From Conyzicola nivalis_A (GTDB taxonomy: Bacteria; Actinomycetota; Actinomycetes; Actinomycetales; Microbacteriaceae): DNA of 64,000 bases. Made by a program: the position numbers and the translations under genes. The notes below the pieces were generated by a model. The model saw only the letters and a program-made list of their open reading frames with translations. It was not told the origin of the DNA and made no database searches. Location: positions 62,001-126,000 of the forward strand of contig NZ_JBEPSJ010000002.1 in NCBI RefSeq assembly GCF_040548875.1. Direction: 5' to 3'. This document shows positions 51,076-60,113 of this stretch, one piece after another (position 1 is the stretch's first letter; every line of letters starts with the position of its first letter).

Positions 51076-51900
51076 GTGCTCTCACCCCACTCCGCGCTGA
51101 CTCCCTACATCTTGGGCGTTGTGCTCGCGCTGCTGCTCGCCTTCATGGTGTTCAACGCCGTGCGCAAAGATCGCCGCGAGTACCGCGACTTCAAGCGACT
51201 GCGCTCCACGAAGCGGCGGCAGAAGATGTTCCGCAAGTGGGTGCGCCAGTCGTTCCTCAACTTTGGCGGCGCGGCCGTGGTCGTGTTGCTGCTGACGTGG
51301 CAGTATGTTCCACTGTTCCTCGACGCGGTGAACGAGTGGGGCTTCGTGGCGGATGCCCGCAGGGCGTTCGCCGAGAGCGGCTGGCTGGGGCCGGCGATCG
51401 TCGCGGCTTTTGTAGTTCTTCTCGCGGGCGGCGCGGTGCTCGGCATCGTGCTCGCCCGCAGTGAGACCGAAGTTCCGGCGATCGGTGACGTCCAGGCGCT
51501 TCTCCCCCGCAACCGCGCGGAGCTGAAGTATGGAGCGGCCCTGGCGATCAACGCGGGGGTGGTCGAGGAGCTGCTGTTCCGCCTGGCGCTGCCAGTGTTG
51601 ATCTTCGCGGTCACCGGAAGCACCATTGCGGCGGTCGTCGCCAGCATCCTGATCTTCGGGATGCTGCACGTGTACCAAGGGGCCGCGGGCATTATCGGCG
51701 CGGTGATCATGGGCGCCGCGTTTATGACGATCTACCTGGCGACCGGGAGCATTGTCGTGGCGATCGTGGTGCACGCGCTGTTCGACCTGCGGTCGTTGGT
51801 GCTGATTCCGGTCGTGGTGTTCAAGGTGCACAAGGAGCTGGGCAGCGGAGCGCCGCGGCGAACAGCGACGAAGGTAGATGTGCCGCCGCTGGTTGCGTAG
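51076..51900 (+). CDS. CPBP family intramembrane metalloprotease
   Basis: 274 aa from GTG 51076. Two N-terminal hydrophobic segments (11-28, 63-83) with a basic stretch between, then further membrane helices. CPBP motifs are complete: EELLFR (164-169), FGMLH (194-198) and VVHALFD near 240. The bacterial members include Abi-type peptide-immunity and prenyl-protease relatives; the substrate is unknown. Host-like base composition marks the right flank of the island. Confidence 0.9.
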   Translation: MLSPHSALTPYILGVVLALLLAFMVFNAVRKDRREYRDFKRLRSTKRRQKMFRKWVRQSFLNFGGAAVVVLLLTWQYVPLFLDAVNEWGFVADARRAFAESGWLGPAIVAAFVVLLAGGAVLGIVLARSETEVPAIGDVQALLPRNRAELKYGAALAINAGVVEELLFRLALPVLIFAVTGSTIAAVVASILIFGMLHVYQGAAGIIGAVIMGAAFMTIYLATGSIVVAIVVHALFDLRSLVLIPVVVFKVHKELGSGAPRRTATKVDVPPLVA

Positions 51901-51910
51901 GTTGACTGGC

Positions 51911-52588
51911 ATGCACTTCGCAGACATCGACCCGAAAGACATCCCGCCGCCTCCGACTGTCGATGAAGTGGCAGGCCTGTTCAGCGTCCCGATGATGTCG
52001 TTCGTCGCGCAGCCCTCGCTGCAGGAGCTGGCAGTCGGCACGACCGGGTCGTCGTTGAACGGGGGCGAGACGACCCTCGATTCCGTGTCTCTCACCTACA
52101 CGCTCTGGCTAAATCCACTCGATCGCAACGATCCGGTGAACCTCGCCGACCTCAGCGACTCGGAACGTGAAGCGCTCGACGCCCCTCCCGTTCGGCCACT
52201 CCCCGACTGGATGATGGAGCGGCGTGAACTGATGCGGTACCCCATGCTGTGGGAGGCCGTCTTGACCACTCGCAAGTCCGACGCCGAGTGGCAGACTCCC
52301 GAGTCGACGCTCGTCAGGCACGTCAACCATGTGTTGATGAACGCATTCCGCGAACAGCGGGTGGTCGGCGGCATCCCGGGCGAGCTCGACTCCCCCGTCA
52401 CCGAACGGCACATTCAGCGCGTCACCCTGCCGGTCGATGGAGTCGATGTGCCCTCCATGCAGATCGACTCCGACCCCAACGTCTATGCCGTCGGAGCCGA
52501 CCTGGGCGATCGAATACTCACCGCGGTCGTCTCGCGCGACCACCTGTCGAGCGTCACCATGGCGTTCGTGACTCGCGGCCTGGCCTGA
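51911..52588 (+). CDS. protein of unknown function
   Basis: 225 aa from ATG 51911. I do not recognise it. Soluble, acidic, with a Pro-rich start (DPKDIPPPPTVDEVAGLF). The C-terminal half includes VYAVGADLGDRILTAVVSRDHLSSVTMAFVTRGL. Its stop shares a base with the start of the next gene (TGATG), so the two are translated together, which hints at a shared role with a PPOX-class enzyme. Confidence 0.7.
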   Translation: MHFADIDPKDIPPPPTVDEVAGLFSVPMMSFVAQPSLQELAVGTTGSSLNGGETTLDSVSLTYTLWLNPLDRNDPVNLADLSDSEREALDAPPVRPLPDWMMERRELMRYPMLWEAVLTTRKSDAEWQTPESTLVRHVNHVLMNAFREQRVVGGIPGELDSPVTERHIQRVTLPVDGVDVPSMQIDSDPNVYAVGADLGDRILTAVVSRDHLSSVTMAFVTRGLA

Positions 52589-52983
52589 TGGCGAAAGACG
52601 AACTTAGCGCTGAAGCAGCTTCCCGCGCTTCGGAGGCTCGGATCGGCTGGTTGACCACCCTTCGGCCCGACGGGTCGCCGCACACGACCCCGGTCTGGTT
52701 CGTCTTCGACGAAGAGTCCATCTGGATCGCGACGGGCCGCCGCAACGTCAAAGCGGCCAACGTGCGTGCCGACCCGCGGGTCAGCATCGCCGTCGACGGG
52801 TCGGCCGACGCGCCGCTCGTCGCCCAGGGCAACGCCGAGTCGATGGATGTCGCGGCGACGAGCCGCGCGGTCGTTGCAGCATTCGCCGAGAAGTACGACG
52901 GATGGGACATCGGCGACGAGTCGGTCGATGGCCCGCGGGTTGTTGTGAAGGTGACGGTGTCGCGGTGGTTGCTCGCTGGGTGA
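52588..52983 (+). CDS. PPOX-class (pyridoxamine-oxidase-fold) FMN/F420-binding protein
   Basis: 131 aa. Split-barrel flavin-binding fold: ASRASEARIGWLTTLRPDGSPHTTPVWFVFDEESIWIATGRRNVKAANVRADPRVSIAVDG matches the F420-dependent or FMN-dependent PPOX-class proteins abundant in actinobacteria (TIGR036xx-like). Likely a small reductase with a low-potential cofactor; the substrate is unknown. Ends 1 bp before the convergent arabinofuranosidase stop. Confidence 0.85.
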   Translation: MAKDELSAEAASRASEARIGWLTTLRPDGSPHTTPVWFVFDEESIWIATGRRNVKAANVRADPRVSIAVDGSADAPLVAQGNAESMDVAATSRAVVAAFAEKYDGWDIGDESVDGPRVVVKVTVSRWLLAG

Positions 52984-52984
52984 G

Positions 52985-54490
52985 CTATGCCAGGCGCAGC
53001 GCCGTCCAGGAGACCGGGGGCAGCTCGATCGTCAGGGTTCCGTTGGTGATGTCGGCCGTGGTGATCGTTCGGAGAGAGACCCGCGAAGGATCAGACACCG
53101 TGTTCGCCGCGTGGATGTCGTCGTCGAAGATGCTCACTGCCTCGACCACAGACACGTCGCCTAGAGCGGCGATGTCGAGCGTGACGGTCGACGCGTCCGT
53201 TGTGCTGCGGTTCACGAGGAACACCGATGTGCCCTCCGAGTCGGTGGTAACCGCGGCATCCACGATCTTCACCGTCCCGTAGGCGCTGGTCTCGTAGGTG
53301 TCCGACACCAGGCGCGAGGTGAGCGCGGTGGCGCCGGCGAGACGAGAGGTCACGGCGAACGGGAAGAAGGTGGTCTGCTTCCAGACGGCGCCGCCCGGCT
53401 CGGTCATGATGGGCGCGATCACGTTCACCAGCTGGGCGAGGCTCGCCGAGCTGACGCGGTCGGCGTGGTTGAGCAGCGAGATGAGCAGGCTGCCGACCAC
53501 GACCGCGTCGACGACCGTGTACGAGTCCTCGAGCAGGCGCGGGGCCTTGGGCCAGGTGCCGACGCCGGTGACCGCGTCCTGCTCCTGGTAGCGGTTGATG
53601 TCCCACACGTTCCACTCGTCGAACGAGATGTTGATGGTCTTGTCGCTCTTGCGGGCGGCCTTCACACTGTCGGCGGTGGCGACGACCTCTTCGATCATCT
53701 GGTCCATGTCGTAGCCGGCGGCGAGGAAGCTGCCGAGGTCGATGTTGTTCTCGGCCCAGTAGGCGTGGCACGAGATCAGGTCGATGTCGTCGTAGGTGTG
53801 CTCGAGCACGGTGCGCTCCCACGCGCCGAAGGTGGGCATGGTGCGGTTCGAGCTGCCGCAGACGACGAGCTCGAGGCCGTCGTCGAGCTGGCGCATGGCC
53901 TTGGCGGTCATCGAGGCGAGCTTGCCGTAGTCGTCGGCGTTGCGGTGGCCGAGCTGCCACGGGCCGTCCATCTCGTTGCCGAGGCACCACATCTTCACGG
54001 CGAGCGGCTCGACCTGGCCGTTGGCGACGCGCTGGTCGCTGAGCGTCGACCCCGAGGGGACGTTCGTGTACTCCAGCAGGTCGAGCGCCTCCTCGACGCC
54101 GCGCGTGCCGAGGTTCACGGCGAGCATCAGCTCGCTCTCGGCCTTGCGCAGCCAGCTGGCGAACTCGTGCAGCCCCACCTCGTTGGTCTCGGTCGAGTGC
54201 CAGGCCAGGTCGAGGCGCGTGGGGCGCTGCTCGCGCGGGCCGACGCTGTCTTCCCATTTGAAGCCGGAGACGAAGTTGCCTCCGGGATAGCGGATGGTGC
54301 TCACCCCGAGCTCACGCACCAGCTCGAGCACGTCGCCGCGGAACCCTTCCTCGTCGGCGGTCGGGTGCCCCGGCTCGTAGATCCCGTCGTAGACGGCCCG
54401 GCCCAGGTGCTCGACGAACGATCCGAACAGTCGGCGGTCGACGGCGCCGATTGCGAAGTTGGGGTTGATGGTCAGGCTGGCCTTGGGCAT
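52985..54490 (-). CDS. abfA: alpha-L-arabinofuranosidase, GH51
   Basis: 501 aa from ATG 54490. It removes terminal alpha-L-arabinofuranosyl groups from arabinan or arabinoxylan oligosaccharides. No signal peptide, so intracellular. The acid/base E173 (WCLGNEMDGPWQ) and nucleophile E292 (ISFDEWNVW) are in place, with the GH51 start FGSFVEHLGRAVYDGIYEPGHP. Last gene of the LacI-controlled importer operon, which therefore imports arabino-oligosaccharides. Confidence 0.96.
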   Translation of the reverse strand: MPKASLTINPNFAIGAVDRRLFGSFVEHLGRAVYDGIYEPGHPTADEEGFRGDVLELVRELGVSTIRYPGGNFVSGFKWEDSVGPREQRPTRLDLAWHSTETNEVGLHEFASWLRKAESELMLAVNLGTRGVEEALDLLEYTNVPSGSTLSDQRVANGQVEPLAVKMWCLGNEMDGPWQLGHRNADDYGKLASMTAKAMRQLDDGLELVVCGSSNRTMPTFGAWERTVLEHTYDDIDLISCHAYWAENNIDLGSFLAAGYDMDQMIEEVVATADSVKAARKSDKTINISFDEWNVWDINRYQEQDAVTGVGTWPKAPRLLEDSYTVVDAVVVGSLLISLLNHADRVSSASLAQLVNVIAPIMTEPGGAVWKQTTFFPFAVTSRLAGATALTSRLVSDTYETSAYGTVKIVDAAVTTDSEGTSVFLVNRSTTDASTVTLDIAALGDVSVVEAVSIFDDDIHAANTVSDPSRVSLRTITTADITNGTLTIELPPVSWTALRLA

Positions 54491-54536
54491 GGTTCTCTTT
54501 CGATCTGTGACGAGTGAAGCGGGAGAGTTCTGAGGG

Positions 54537-55445
54537 CTACTTGAGGCTGCCAATGGCGAGTCCACCCTGCCAGTACTTCTGCAGGGAGAGGAACGCGATG
54601 ATCAGCGGGATGATCGAGATGAGCGACCCGACGATGATCAGCGTCCAGAGCGACGGCCCTCCGCCGCCGCCGTTGTTCTGCGAGGCGAGCCCCTGCCACA
54701 GCCCGATGCCCACCGTGATCGGGTAGAGCTGGCTGTTCGAGAGCATCGCGAGCGGCAGGAAGTAGTTGTTCCACGTGCCGACCACCGAGAGCAGCAGCAC
54801 GGTCACGACCGCGGGCCGCATGAGCGGCAGCGCCACCTGGAAGAACGAGCGGAACTCCCCCGCGCCGTCCATCCGCGCCGCGTCGAGCAGCTCGTCGGGC
54901 ACGGCCTCCGCCGCGTAGACGCGCATCAGGTAGACGCCGAACGGGCTGAGCAGCGAGGGCAGGATGACCGCCCAGATCGTGTCGGTGAGCCCGAGCTCGG
55001 AGAACAGCACGAACGTGGGGATGACGAGCGCGGTGAGCGGCACCATGACCGAGCCGAGCAGGATCGCGAACGACAGGTCGCGGCCGCGGAAGTTGTATTT
55101 CGCGAAGCCGTAGCCCGCGAGCACGGCGAGCACCGTCGCGCCGAGGCCGCCGAGGAACGCGTAGAGGGCGGAGTTGCCGATCCAGCGCAGGTAGATGCCG
55201 TCGTTGTAGGTGACGAGGTTCGACAGGTTCGTGAAGAGGTTGAACTCTCCCGAGAACCAGAGCGCGCTGTCTCCGCTGAACAGGCTCGGGGCGTCCTTCG
55301 TGCTGGCGACGAACAAGAACCAGAGCGGCACGAGGAAGTAGACGACGAGGATGCCGAGAAACACGTAGGTGAGGATGTTGCGGGGTTTGCGAGTGCGTCG
55401 CCCCGAGTCATCCGTAAGCCTGCCGGTGATCCGTGTTGTTGTCAT
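54537..55445 (-). CDS. arabino-oligosaccharide ABC permease (MalG type)
   Basis: 302 aa from ATG 55445, sharing one base with the upstream stop (TAATG). About six membrane segments; EAA loop LLDAARMDGAGEFRSFFQVALPLMRPAVV. A Gly-rich stretch (ASQNNGGGGGPSLW) sits in the last extracellular loop. Substrate assigned from the GH51 gene that follows. Confidence 0.92.
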   Translation of the reverse strand: MTTTRITGRLTDDSGRRTRKPRNILTYVFLGILVVYFLVPLWFLFVASTKDAPSLFSGDSALWFSGEFNLFTNLSNLVTYNDGIYLRWIGNSALYAFLGGLGATVLAVLAGYGFAKYNFRGRDLSFAILLGSVMVPLTALVIPTFVLFSELGLTDTIWAVILPSLLSPFGVYLMRVYAAEAVPDELLDAARMDGAGEFRSFFQVALPLMRPAVVTVLLLSVVGTWNNYFLPLAMLSNSQLYPITVGIGLWQGLASQNNGGGGGPSLWTLIIVGSLISIIPLIIAFLSLQKYWQGGLAIGSLK

Positions 55446-56368
55446 TAGAGGACGCTCCCGCGCTTGCGTGTGACGAAGAGGAAGATGTAGACGCCCACGA
55501 ACACGATGGCTCCGAGCGAGAACGAGATCGCCGACGCGTAGTTGAACTGCGCGTACTTGAAGGCGAGGTTGAAGGCGTAGATGTTCGGGGTGAAGTCCGG
55601 GGTTATCGTGCCGTTCGCCACCGGACCGAGCACCTGCGGTTCGGTGAAGAACTGCAGCGTGCCGATGAGCGCGAAGACCAGGATCAGCACGAGCGCCGAA
55701 CGCACCATCGGGATCTTGATGCGCAACGCCACCTGCCACGCGTTGGCACCGTCGATCTTCGCCGCCTCGTAGATGGTGGGGTCGATGCCCCGCAGCGCCG
55801 CGTAGATGATGATCATGTAGTAGCCGGCCCACTGCCAGGTGACCACGTTCATGAGCCCGTAGAAGATGTTGTCGGGGCTGAGCAGGAACGGCGCATCCGC
55901 CCCGAAGAGCTGCTCGAGCGGGCCGAAGCTGGGGCTGTAGAGGAAGCCCCACATGAGGGCGCCGATCACGGCCGGCACGGCGTAGGGCAGGAAGATCATG
56001 AGTCGGGCGAAGCGCGCGAACCGGTTGGTGAGGTTGTCGAGCACGAGCGCCGCGGCGAGCGATACGAGCATCTGCACCGGGATGAGCACGATCGAGAACC
56101 GCACCACGAACCAGACGCCCTTGAGGAACGACGGGTCGGTGAACGCGCGGATGTAGTTGTTGACGCCCGCGAACGCCGTGCCGGTGGCGAGGCCCTTCGA
56201 GAACAGGCTGAGGTAGAACGCGTAGACGAGCGGCGTCACCAGGAACACCACGAACACGACGCCGAACGGTGCCACGAACAGCCAGCCGGTGCGCGAGTGC
56301 TGCCGCTCCCTCGCCGTTCTCTTGCGGGTGGCGGGCTTCGTCGCCGGCGCCGTTGCTACGTCTGCCAT
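55445..56368 (-). CDS. arabino-oligosaccharide ABC permease (MalF type)
   Basis: 307 aa. Basic Ala/Thr-rich N-terminus, then about six membrane segments; EAA loop YEAAKIDGANAWQVALRIKIPMVRSALV. Start ATG 56368 with AAAGGAT upstream. Preceded by a strong hairpin that separates it from the binding-protein gene. Confidence 0.92.
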   Translation of the reverse strand: MADVATAPATKPATRKRTARERQHSRTGWLFVAPFGVVFVVFLVTPLVYAFYLSLFSKGLATGTAFAGVNNYIRAFTDPSFLKGVWFVVRFSIVLIPVQMLVSLAAALVLDNLTNRFARFARLMIFLPYAVPAVIGALMWGFLYSPSFGPLEQLFGADAPFLLSPDNIFYGLMNVVTWQWAGYYMIIIYAALRGIDPTIYEAAKIDGANAWQVALRIKIPMVRSALVLILVFALIGTLQFFTEPQVLGPVANGTITPDFTPNIYAFNLAFKYAQFNYASAISFSLGAIVFVGVYIFLFVTRKRGSVL

Positions 56369-56395
56369 TTTTCGATCCTTTAGATCAGTGGATGT

Positions 56396-56427
56396 CGCGG
56401 CCCCGGGTCACCCCGGAGCCGCGACAG
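56396..56427 (-). terminator. hairpin between binding-protein and permease genes of the arabinoside operon
   Basis: GTCGCGGC (56396-56403) pairs with GCCGCGAC (56420-56427), and inside it CCGGG pairs with CCCGG around TCAC. No U-tract. Same position relative to the binding-protein gene as the hairpin at 38737-38764, and a similar likely role in raising binding-protein over downstream expression. Confidence 0.7.
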
Positions 56428-56430
56428 CGC

Positions 56431-57783
56431 TTACTCGACGGTGAAGCCCTGCTCCTGGGCGTACTTCACGATGATGTCCTGCAGGTCGGTCGCCGCCTGA
56501 GCGCCTCCGACGTCGCCGGCGCTGATCTTCACGAGCTGCGCCTGCAGCTGCGCGTAGTAGTAGACGCTGAACGGGCTGTAGGTCGTGCCCTCGTAGGCGT
56601 CGGCCGCGGGCACGTACACGTCGCGGTTGGCCGTCTGCCCGCCGAAGAACTCGACCTCGTTGTTCACGAACTCGTCAGACGTGAGCACGTCTTTGTTGAG
56701 CGGGAAGATGGTCTGCGTCTTCCAACCGTCGGTGAGCGAGGGCTCGTCGGCGTAGAGCTCGATGGCGACCTTCGCCGCGAGCTCCTTGTCGCCGGCCTGG
56801 CTGGTCACCGCGAGCGTCGATCCGCCCCAGTTGACCGAGACGGGGTTGTCGACGTCCCACTGCGGAAGCGGTGCGACCGCGAACAGGCCCGCGTCGTCGC
56901 CCTGGCCGACGCCGGCGCCGGTGAGGTAGCCGGGCGCCCAGGCCGCCGAGACGTAGGTGGCGTACTTGCCGCCGACGACGCCGGAGATGTAGTCGGTGGT
57001 GAACTGGTCTTCGGTGCCGATGAGGCCCTTCTCGACGAGTCCGGCCCAGTAGTCCATGACCTTCTGAACCTCGGGGCTGTCGAGGTTGATCGAGATCTTC
57101 TGCGGGTCGGCGAGGTCGTACTCGAACGGCACTGCGCCGTTCTGCTGCATGAGAGCGGTGAGCGCGGCGGGCACGTTGCTGCCGAGGTTGCCGAAGAAGG
57201 GGCCGCCGGCGTCCTTCACGGTCTGGGCCGCTGCCTCGTACTCCTCCCACGTGGTGGGCGGGGTGATGCCGAACTGCTCGAAGATGTCCTTGCGGTAGAT
57301 CATGGCCATCGGGCCGCCGTCGATCGGGATCGCATAGACGGCGTCGCCCTGCGACACGTCGCCCCATGCGCCCTCGGCGAAGTTGCCCTTCACGTCGTTG
57401 GCGCCGTACTCGCTGATGTCGACGAGCGCCTCCTGGATCTCGAAGCCGGTGAGCTGGTCGGTCTCGAGCATGACCACGTCGGGCGCGCCCTTGCCGGCCG
57501 AGACCGCGGTCTGCAGCTTGGCGTACTCGTCGGCGCCCTGGCCGGCGACGGTCCAGCAGACCTGCACGTCTTCGTGGGAGTTGTTGAAGTTGTCGACCAC
57601 GGTCGCCATGTTCGGGTACCAGGCCCACACCGAGACGACGGGCGCGTCGGCGTTGACGATCTTGTTGGTGCAGTTGGTGGGCTTGGCGTTGGTGGTGCCG
57701 CCTTCGCCGCCGCCGCTGCAGGCGGCCAGGCTGGCGACGATGGCCACCGCGGACAGGCCCGCGATGAGTGCTTTCTTCTTCAC
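56431..57783 (-). CDS. arabino-oligosaccharide ABC substrate-binding lipoprotein
   Basis: 450 aa from GTG 57783, chosen for AGAGGA seven bases upstream. KKKALIAGLSAVAIVASLAAC is the signal with lipobox LAAC; a Gly-rich linker follows. Family 1 carbohydrate-binding protein (VSVWAWYPNMATVVDNFNNSHEDVQVCW, APDVVMLETDQLTGFEIQEALVDISEYG). First gene of the operon and controlled by two LacI operators upstream. Confidence 0.92.
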   Translation of the reverse strand: MKKKALIAGLSAVAIVASLAACSGGGEGGTTNAKPTNCTNKIVNADAPVVSVWAWYPNMATVVDNFNNSHEDVQVCWTVAGQGADEYAKLQTAVSAGKGAPDVVMLETDQLTGFEIQEALVDISEYGANDVKGNFAEGAWGDVSQGDAVYAIPIDGGPMAMIYRKDIFEQFGITPPTTWEEYEAAAQTVKDAGGPFFGNLGSNVPAALTALMQQNGAVPFEYDLADPQKISINLDSPEVQKVMDYWAGLVEKGLIGTEDQFTTDYISGVVGGKYATYVSAAWAPGYLTGAGVGQGDDAGLFAVAPLPQWDVDNPVSVNWGGSTLAVTSQAGDKELAAKVAIELYADEPSLTDGWKTQTIFPLNKDVLTSDEFVNNEVEFFGGQTANRDVYVPAADAYEGTTYSPFSVYYYAQLQAQLVKISAGDVGGAQAATDLQDIIVKYAQEQGFTVE

Positions 57784-57832
57784 TGTGATTCCTCTCGGTT
57801 GTGCATGGGACTTCGTTGTCATGAGGGGTGGA

Positions 57833-57928
57833 TCAGCGTCGCGCGCGAGCGAGACGACAGGCTGCCGCGGATGCGGCCGAGGGGAGGAAGAGTCGGGATG
57901 CGGGTGCGGCGAACGGGCACGAAAGCAT
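57833..57928 (-). CDS. possible 31-aa upstream leader peptide
   Basis: ATG 57928 with a perfect AGGAGG (57935-57940) six bases upstream opens a 31-codon frame ending in TGA 57833, between the LacI operators and the binding-protein start. The peptide is Ala/Ser/Arg-rich (MLSCPFAAPASRLF...) with no obvious regulatory codon run. It may be a translated leader or a chance frame behind a strong ribosome binding site. Confidence 0.35.
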   Translation of the reverse strand: MLSCPFAAPASRLFLPSAASAAACRLARARR

Positions 57929-57977
57929 CGGAATCCTCCTCGATTCGACTGGCCGGTGTCATTTTCTGCCGGCGTTT

Positions 57978-57999
57978 ACAACGTTGTATATAACGTTGT
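57978..57999. promoter_or_regulatory. double LacI operator of the arabinoside operon
   Basis: ACAACGTTGT (57978-57987, perfect palindrome) and ATAACGTTGT (57990-57999) are 12 bp apart, with TATATA between and overlapping them as a possible -10 box. A further copy, ACAACGTTGG at 59093-59102, lies 12 bp upstream of the lacI-type gene, so the regulator probably controls both promoters. Confidence 0.75.
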
Positions 58000-58061
58000 A
58001 GAAGACATCTTGCAGAGCGGATGCGGCCCGTGTCAAGCAGATCCGATCAATCGGGCCGAGA

Positions 58062-59081
58062 TCAGGCCACTACGGCTGTCGACTCGCGCTCGACGAGCGC
58101 GAAAGCGGCCAGATGCTCGCGCGGCTCGATCACGGTGCCGGGGTTGGCGATGCGCTCGACGAGGAAGCGCACGGCCACCTCGGCGATCTCGTCTTTTCCC
58201 GGGTCGATCGTCGAGAGCGTCGGCAGGGTGTACCGGGTCTCGTCGATGTCGTCGTAGCCGATCACGGCCACGTCGTGCGGAATGCGCAGCCCGGCCTCCT
58301 GCATCACGCGCATCGCGCCGAGGGCCATCGAGTCGTTGAAGGCGACCACGCCGTCGAACTCGACGCCCGACTCGAGCAGCAGGCGCATCGCCTGCGCGCC
58401 TCCCGAGCGGAACCAGCCGCCGACCTCGGCGACGAGCCGGTCGTCGTACTCGATGCCCGCGTCGTCGAGGGCCTGCTTGTAGCCGACGAGACGCAGGCCG
58501 GCCGAGCCGATGACCTCTCCGCGGTGCGCTCCGACCACGGCGATGCGCCGTCGACCGAGCGCGATGAGGTGGGCGGTCGCCGCGCGGGCACCCTCGGTGT
58601 TGTGCATCGTGACGTGGTCGGTGGGGCCGTGGAAGATGCGCTCTCCCAGCAGCACCAGCGGGGTGTCGACGTCGTTGAGGATGTACGCGTCATCTTCGCC
58701 GAGGGCGAGCGCACTGTAGAGGATGCCGTCGACCTTCTGCTTCCGCTCGCCGCCGAGCAGCCCGATCTCGCGCTCTCGGTCGGCGCCCGACTGCTCGATG
58801 ATCACCGACAGACCCTGCGCGTCGGCGGCGCGCATGACGGCGTCGGCGAGCTCGGCGAAGTAGGCGTTGCGCAGGTCGGGGATGATGAGGCTGATCACGC
58901 CGGTGCGACCGGAACGCAGTCCGCGGGCGGTGAGGTTCGGCCGGTAGCCGAGCTCTTCGATCGCCGCGGTGACCCGCTCGCGAGTCTCGGGGCGGATGTG
59001 CTGGTAGTCGTTGATGACGTTCGACACGGTCTTGATCGACACCCCGGCCAGGCGTGCCACGTCGTGCATAGTGATCGACAT
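58062..59081 (-). CDS. LacI family regulator of arabinoside use
   Basis: 339 aa. DNA-binding domain: MHDVARLAGVSIKTVSNVINDYQHIRPETRERVTAAIEELGYRPNLTARGL; effector domain ending in ERESTAVVA. It lies upstream of the arabinoside operon on the same strand, separated by 278 bp that hold operators and a possible leader frame. One ACAACGTT half-site precedes its own start. Confidence 0.92.
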   Translation of the reverse strand: MSITMHDVARLAGVSIKTVSNVINDYQHIRPETRERVTAAIEELGYRPNLTARGLRSGRTGVISLIIPDLRNAYFAELADAVMRAADAQGLSVIIEQSGADREREIGLLGGERKQKVDGILYSALALGEDDAYILNDVDTPLVLLGERIFHGPTDHVTMHNTEGARAATAHLIALGRRRIAVVGAHRGEVIGSAGLRLVGYKQALDDAGIEYDDRLVAEVGGWFRSGGAQAMRLLLESGVEFDGVVAFNDSMALGAMRVMQEAGLRIPHDVAVIGYDDIDETRYTLPTLSTIDPGKDEIAEVAVRFLVERIANPGTVIEPREHLAAFALVERESTAVVA

Positions 59082-59206
59082 GTTGTCACATTACAACGTT
59101 GGAGGACTCCGCTGGTTGAGCAGGCCACTCTGGCGCGCACGTTACTCTTGTCTCTGTTGCCGCGGCCCGCACCGGGACGGCGCCCCCCGATCTATTGGAG
59201 AACTTA

Positions 59207-60100
59207 ATGTCGGTCGGCCTGCTCGCCGTTGTGGATGACATACTCACCGTCGCAATCAAGGCGAGTGCGAAGACCGCAGGCGTCGTCATCGACGACGCGG
59301 CCGTCACGCCGCAGTATGTGCAGGGACTCTCGCCGGCGCGCGAGCTGCGCGTCGTGCTGCAGATCGCCCTCGGCAGCCTGTTCAACAAGTTCATCATCAT
59401 CATCCCTCTTGCCCTGCTGCTCTCGGCGTTCGCGCCGTGGGTGCTGCCCTGGCTGCTGATCATCGGCGGAACCTACCTCTGCTTCGAGGGCGCCGAGAAG
59501 GTCACCGAGTGGTTCGGCGCGCACCACGGGCCCGCGGAGACCGAGGCGCGCGACGAACGCAAACTGGTCTTCGGCGCCATCCGCACCGACCTCATCCTCA
59601 GCACCGAGATCATGCTCATCTCGCTGGCGAGCATCGACCCCGACTTCGGCATCTGGATGACGCTCGGAGCCCTCGCGGTCATCGGCCTCGGCATGACGAT
59701 CCTCGTCTACGGCGTGGTCGCCGCCCTGGTCAAGATCGACGACGTCGGACTCGCGCTGATGAAGCACTCCGTGCGCAAGGTGCGGCGTACCGGTGCCCGC
59801 ATCGTGCGCGCGATGCCGGCCGTGTTCCGGGTGATCAGCATCGTCGGAACCGTCGCCATGCTCTGGGTCGGCGGGCACCTCGTGATCGCGAACCTGGCCG
59901 AGACGTTCTGGCATGGGCCGTACGACCTGCTGCACGCCGTGACGCACGCCATCGAGGGTGCGGGACCGGTCATCGTGTGGGTGACCGACACAGCCATCTC
60001 GGCGGTGGTCGGACTCGCTCTCGGGCTGGTCATCATCGGGATCATCATGGCGATCTCGCGGGTCGTCAAGAAGAAAGAGCCGGAGAGCGTTTCACACTGA
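59207..60100 (+). CDS. DUF808 family membrane protein
   Basis: 297 aa from ATG 59207 (GGAGA seven bases upstream; TTG 59195 is a weaker alternative). MSVGLLAVVDDILTVAIKASAKTAGVVIDDAAVTPQYVQGLSPARELRVV is the DUF808 (YedI-like) start. About seven membrane segments follow, with a basic C-terminus. The conserved KLVFGAIRTDLILSTEIMLISL is present. Function of the family is unknown. The 125-bp gap before it holds the LacI half-site and nothing else I can name. Confidence 0.9.
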   Translation: MSVGLLAVVDDILTVAIKASAKTAGVVIDDAAVTPQYVQGLSPARELRVVLQIALGSLFNKFIIIIPLALLLSAFAPWVLPWLLIIGGTYLCFEGAEKVTEWFGAHHGPAETEARDERKLVFGAIRTDLILSTEIMLISLASIDPDFGIWMTLGALAVIGLGMTILVYGVVAALVKIDDVGLALMKHSVRKVRRTGARIVRAMPAVFRVISIVGTVAMLWVGGHLVIANLAETFWHGPYDLLHAVTHAIEGAGPVIVWVTDTAISAVVGLALGLVIIGIIMAISRVVKKKEPESVSH

Positions 60101-60113
60101 CGCGCGGTCGGCC

